From assembly GCA_003313425.1 (NCBI GenBank), contig NHZP01000006.1:1-64000 (forward strand): DNA of 64,000 nucleotides, given 5' to 3'. Shown one piece after another: positions 60,474 to 64,000 of the stretch. Each line of letters begins with the position of its first letter. Within the stretch, counting starts at the first letter, position 1. This stretch comes from Pseudopyrenochaeta lycopersici (taxonomy: Eukaryota; Ascomycota; Dothideomycetes; Pleosporales; Pseudopyrenochaetaceae). The translations under genes and the position numbers were made by a program. The notes beneath the pieces are model-generated. The model worked only from the letters and a program-made list of their open reading frames with translations, made no database searches and was not told the DNA's origin.

Positions 60474-63328
60474 TCGATGGGTCGCGTAAACCTCACTCTG
60501 GTACCAATGTTGGGTATGGCCAAAATTAGGAATGTATATACGGTTGTAAGAGGATTGTGAAAGGCAGTGGTAGGGATTGCTGCTCTTTTCAAGCACAACG
60601 ATGTGCTATGTTCGATGCATTCTTTACTTGATGATCAAAATTGGTCAACTACTCGAGTTGATTATCATATTCCCCACAGTGTGCTTAGTGCTGTTGCTCC
60701 TTCACATGTTTTCCATCTAGTTTCTCGCTTAATCTTGACCAAATGCTTCTAAAGAGCGATTTTTCCGCAGGATGCGCCTCTTTTCCTGGGCTTCCAACCT
60801 CAACCAGCCGTGACAAGACACTTTGTCGCCTAGTTGAGCTAGTACTAAACACTTTACCACAATGTAGAGAGGCTGCAACTAGTCTACCCAACTGGCACGT
60901 TTTGTAGTTCATTAGCAGTGCTTGTAGAGTTTGGGTTAGGGTCCTAGCTTTGAGTGGGAAACTGGACATACTGCGACACGTCTGATGTACAGGTTTCACC
61001 AAGCTCCCTGGCATGCCAAACAGGGTCGTACTGGAGTTCCTTGTTTAGCATCTTATGGTGAAGAAAATTCGATGAACGTCAATGCACCTTGTCTATCTGT
61101 GTATCCGTCCCGTCCGACCATGCGCTTCCACGTTCGTAATAGTAAAATTGAACCCGCATGGTAATACATATTGCCGCAAACTGGAGCTATCAGCAAGCAC
61201 AAGGTCAAGGAGACAAGGTGTAGCCTTCCTCAGTAACGGGTGGGTAAATATTATGGTTGGGAATGGGCCCTTTTTAGATGTCTCGACTCGTAGGAGTGAA
61301 AGAGCTTCCTTGGGGCGGTGGGTTCGCCACTCTTTGTAGTTCATGCCACACCATTTAACATCCTTTCTTCCTCAATAGCCAGAAAGGGTCCGCTATCCTC
61401 GCTAGACGATTGAAGCGCTCGAGACAGATGGAACAGTGCCTTCGGGGCCCAGCGGCACCCATCACCACGAGTTCGGCAGTTCCAGCACTGTGGCTGGCCT
61501 CCATTGCCTAGAATGGCTCAGATTAGACAGGAAACGGGTGCAACGCTGGGGTTAAAACGCATGTTCCCTCTTTCTCGCCGGCAGCAAAAGGCTTTAGCTT
61601 GCAACTTTATGTCACATGTGTCTGTTGGTGGCACGAGACAAAAGGTCTTGCTGCTGTGATGTTAAAGTTGAGTTTCGCTGATCATGCAGCGACCACGGTG
61701 TTGGCGCCAAACCTGCAGGAGTCTGGAGCCAGGCCGCTTACCACAAAAGATAGCTAAGGCGGCAGGCTTAATAGAAAAAGCTTGCGCCCTCTTGCTACAC
61801 CGCAGCTACTCCACCACAACTGTGCTGCGGCTTTTGGTCTGGCTGAGGATAACTCATTTTAATTCGGAGTGAATTTTGAAGAAAACAAAATATGCGACAT
61901 GGTCGAGGGAGCCACATTCAAATTCAGAGCAAAGAAGCGCGGCCGGAGGTGACATCCTCAGGGAGGATGGTTGAGCCATTTCCGGCGATGAGGCATTCCT
62001 GTGTGTCCAATTTCTAGACATCAGCCAGCCTCCAGACGTACACTATCAGCGTTCAGCGCATGCTAGGTATAGGCATTTCGGCACTATGCCGAAAGCACGA
62101 CCGCTTAGCGATGTTCAGCACGCCTTCTTGCGAGCCCTATCGTACGTACCCCGCAGAGTTGCCGCTCTAGCTTTTCAAGCGGCGTAAATAGTAAGCATTG
62201 GATATAACACCCTGCACTCACAAATTATAGGTTGACTGGTGAATATATTTACATAGAGTCAAGACCCAGGTTATTTGAGAGTGGTCAGTCTATCAGGTGA
62301 AATAAATACCCTTAGGCTGTATGATTTCTATGGTAATTTTACGTAAAATGAGAAGCACGAGCACAACATGTGCCGATATCGCGGGCTTAGCAGGATAGAC
62401 ATGATAAGTCTAGCACGATGCAAGCAAGCAAACTAGACGATTAAGAAATGAACTCAATATTAGGTGCATTTGACTACGTGACCTAGTCTGAAGAAATGCG
62501 TTCAGTTAAATTTTAGGTTGTAGCTAACATGCAGCGCATAAAAATTTGTACGCTAAAGCTGTGGTATATGCTGTGTGCGGGCTGTAGCTGAGATGCATGC
62601 TGCAGCTAAGATATAGGGTACGGCTGAGACGCACGCTACGGGCCGCACCGAAATGAACTGTTTTCATAGTCCGTGAAGGACATAATCTGTCGAATTTAGA
62701 TAAATACATGACGGCAAAAAAGGGGGCTATAGATCCTTGCCTAGAGAGAGACTTGAAGGAAGGACATATGAAAACTTAATATACGGTGCCAGAGTCTGTC
62801 AGGGTACAGTAATAATGTATCAATTCGAGTATTGTCAAAGCTTGAGCCAAAGAATTTTCCTACCGAAATGCAAATTTCTTAGCCTGCAGTCGGATAGACC
62901 AGTACTAGAAAATCCGTATGCGGAGGATTTGATCAGCTGAACTTTTAGGCCATATTTCTTCCCTTTATAAGAAGCGCTTCACCGTGTGACTTCATGTTCA
63001 CATTGCAGATATAATGTTCTAGACTCGTGGGCTAGGATCATGTATGGGTTAAGTCTTTAGAGCTATCCACAGTTGCACTGCACTAGCTCTACTTGAGGTG
63101 TTCAGCTCAGCAATATGCGATACGAATTTAGCTCACAGTGGTTATATCTCGTATGATCTGTATCAGCTGTGTACAAACACGGCAACTGCCGAGTTCGTTT
63201 GTGTATAAGAAGCAATTGACCTTCAGGCGATGGCTTGAAATTAATTTGTGTAACCACTTAAAACACAGTCATATCTTATTTGACTCTACAACATTCTGAT
63301 CTCTATTACCAACCTACGAACAGAGAAT
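60474..63328. other. 2.9-kb region without recognised gene
   Basis: Normal composition, no RIP. Open frames up to about 109 codons on both strands have no family resemblance or splice pattern that I can support. A short perfect hairpin (TTTCGGCA-CTA-TGCCGAAA) is at 62076-62094. 62535-62640 has loose GCTGTAGCTGAGATGC-type repeats. The stretch before 63329 is the promoter of the terminal gene. Confidence 0.5.
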
Positions 63329-64000
63329 ATGCCTCAATTCAAATACAGTGGCGTTGTTCCACCTGAGGACGAACTCCACCAGATAATAGAGGCACCTGCA
63401 TCTGGAAAATTCGGTGATACTCATAGCATCGCGCCAACCCAAGTTGCAGTGACGGTCACCAATCCTCCACCAACCCGTCAGGTTTTCGTTCCTCAATACG
63501 GTCCTAATGTGACGGGTACAGCGGGTTATAATCCCGCCAAAGACTGCGGCGGTAACTTCATGTCATCAAAGTTCCAGCCGAACAACAATTGCTACGCTTA
63601 CGGTTGCGACTTCGCCAGCAATAGCTTTGCTCAACCTGGGCGCATGCATGGAAATTTGATCACAGCCAGCACACTCAATGGCCCGTCCGTCCAACAATTT
63701 GCTGAGAAGGATGGGCTGATCAATGTTGGGACAACGATCGACCAGGTGAAGGCATTTGCAAAGAAGCGCCAGGCTGATGGCGGAACTGCCGGTCATTTTG
63801 TTGCATTGATGATATCTCCTGCTGAAAAAAGCTGGACCGGCGATTATCATTGGGCTCGATGTGATGATCCTATCAATTTTGCCTCCTGGTCTCAGAAAGA
63901 TGGTGGTGATGCAGTCACCAACTTCGATTTTGCAGGAAACCCGATTACTGATCCCTCAAAAGCGAACTGGACAGTTAATCAGGGACCACAGAGCGATACT
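63329..64000 (+). CDS. uncharacterised conserved protein, 3' end beyond window
   Basis: ATG at 63329, open to the window end (224 codons, no stop, no intron needed). No signal peptide or membrane helix in the N-terminus (MPQFKYSGVVPPEDEL). Conserved-looking blocks: NNNCYAYGCDFASNSFAQPG at residues 85-104, GHFVALMI at 155-162, GDYHWARCDD at 171-180, then FDFAGNPITDPSKANW at 199-214. I recall similar NCYNYA ... HWYR ... NPITDP arrangements in uncharacterised bacterial and fungal proteins. Cys88 with His156 or His174 could be a catalytic pair, but this is a guess. Codon usage normal, no RIP, separate from the transposon block by about 3.5 kb. Confidence 0.75.
   Translation, partial: MPQFKYSGVVPPEDELHQIIEAPASGKFGDTHSIAPTQVAVTVTNPPPTRQVFVPQYGPNVTGTAGYNPAKDCGGNFMSSKFQPNNNCYAYGCDFASNSFAQPGRMHGNLITASTLNGPSVQQFAEKDGLINVGTTIDQVKAFAKKRQADGGTAGHFVALMISPAEKSWTGDYHWARCDDPINFASWSQKDGGDAVTNFDFAGNPITDPSKANWTVNQGPQSDT

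Noticed and set aside
60685..61344. Two minus-strand frames of 109 and 83 codons
   Set aside because: No family resemblance; the shared MNYK start is too short to mean anything.
62076..62094. Perfect hairpin TTTCGGCA-CTA-TGCCGAAA as a possible Helitron 3' end
   Set aside because: No CTRR terminus at the expected distance and no 5' TC end; single short palindrome, kept only as a note.

Overview
The window reads as a chromosome segment of a filamentous ascomycete (Pezizomycotina). The signs are fungal Pth11-like rhodopsin-domain genes, short introns with GTRAGT donors and CTAAT/CTGAC-type branch sites, and large AT-rich blocks in which CpA/TpG (and often CpG) have been turned into TpA. That last pattern is repeat-induced point mutation (RIP). 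The window alternates between RIP-mutated transposon blocks (1-14196 and 27169-59862) and GC-equilibrated islands with ordinary genes or gene relics (14197-27168 and 59863-64000).

Left block (1-14196). It starts with a decayed retroelement tail (1-712). A 5'-truncated Ty3/gypsy copy on the minus strand follows (family A, 713-6387, 250-bp LTR), cut by a second family (D1, 6388-12715, 302-bp LTRs, no visible integrase). After a 238-bp unmutated GC-rich island comes a truncated second D copy (D2, ending with an LTR at 13969-14196).

Gene island (14197-27168). A two-exon minus-strand gene joins a Pth11-like seven-helix rhodopsin domain to a FucP-like MFS transporter (822 aa). A LINE endonuclease relic lies at 20283-20640. 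A three-exon plus-strand Pth11-like gene encodes 354 aa. A Tc1/mariner element with TA duplications and matching inverted ends occupies 24285-25634. The N-terminal half of a broken MFS sugar transporter begins at about 26375.

Nested block (27169-59862). The transporter is split by a stack of insertions whose order can be read from target-site duplications. Element E (Mutator-like by its 10-bp duplication) entered the transporter exon. Gypsy element A entered E (TSD GCTAC). A hAT-type MITE entered A's 3' LTR (8-bp TSD TTATGGGC). Chromodomain gypsy element B entered A (TSD AGGGG). Gypsy-like element C entered B's gag-pol (TSD ACAT). A solo LTR of the B family also sits in E (TSD GCTAC). Removing E and one TSD copy rejoins the transporter reading frame exactly. 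C carries, downstream of pol and on the same strand, a 1,207-codon frame with a HxD...H arrangement like 2-oxoglutarate/Fe(II) dioxygenases. B carries an antisense frame with paired CxxC motifs between its pol and its 3' LTR, and A may carry an antisense frame in the same position.

Right flank (59863-64000). The C-terminal part of the transporter contains an in-frame (TTC)36 expansion coding for 36 phenylalanines. About 2.9 kb without recognisable genes follows. A plus-strand gene of an uncharacterised family then runs off the window end (63329-64000).

The live genes encode membrane receptors/transporters and one uncharacterised protein. They do not form an operon or an obvious pathway; their shared feature is location in a transposon-rich, RIP-affected compartment. 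Retroelement reading frames are called from motifs read through RIP-type stops, so their exact ends are approximate.
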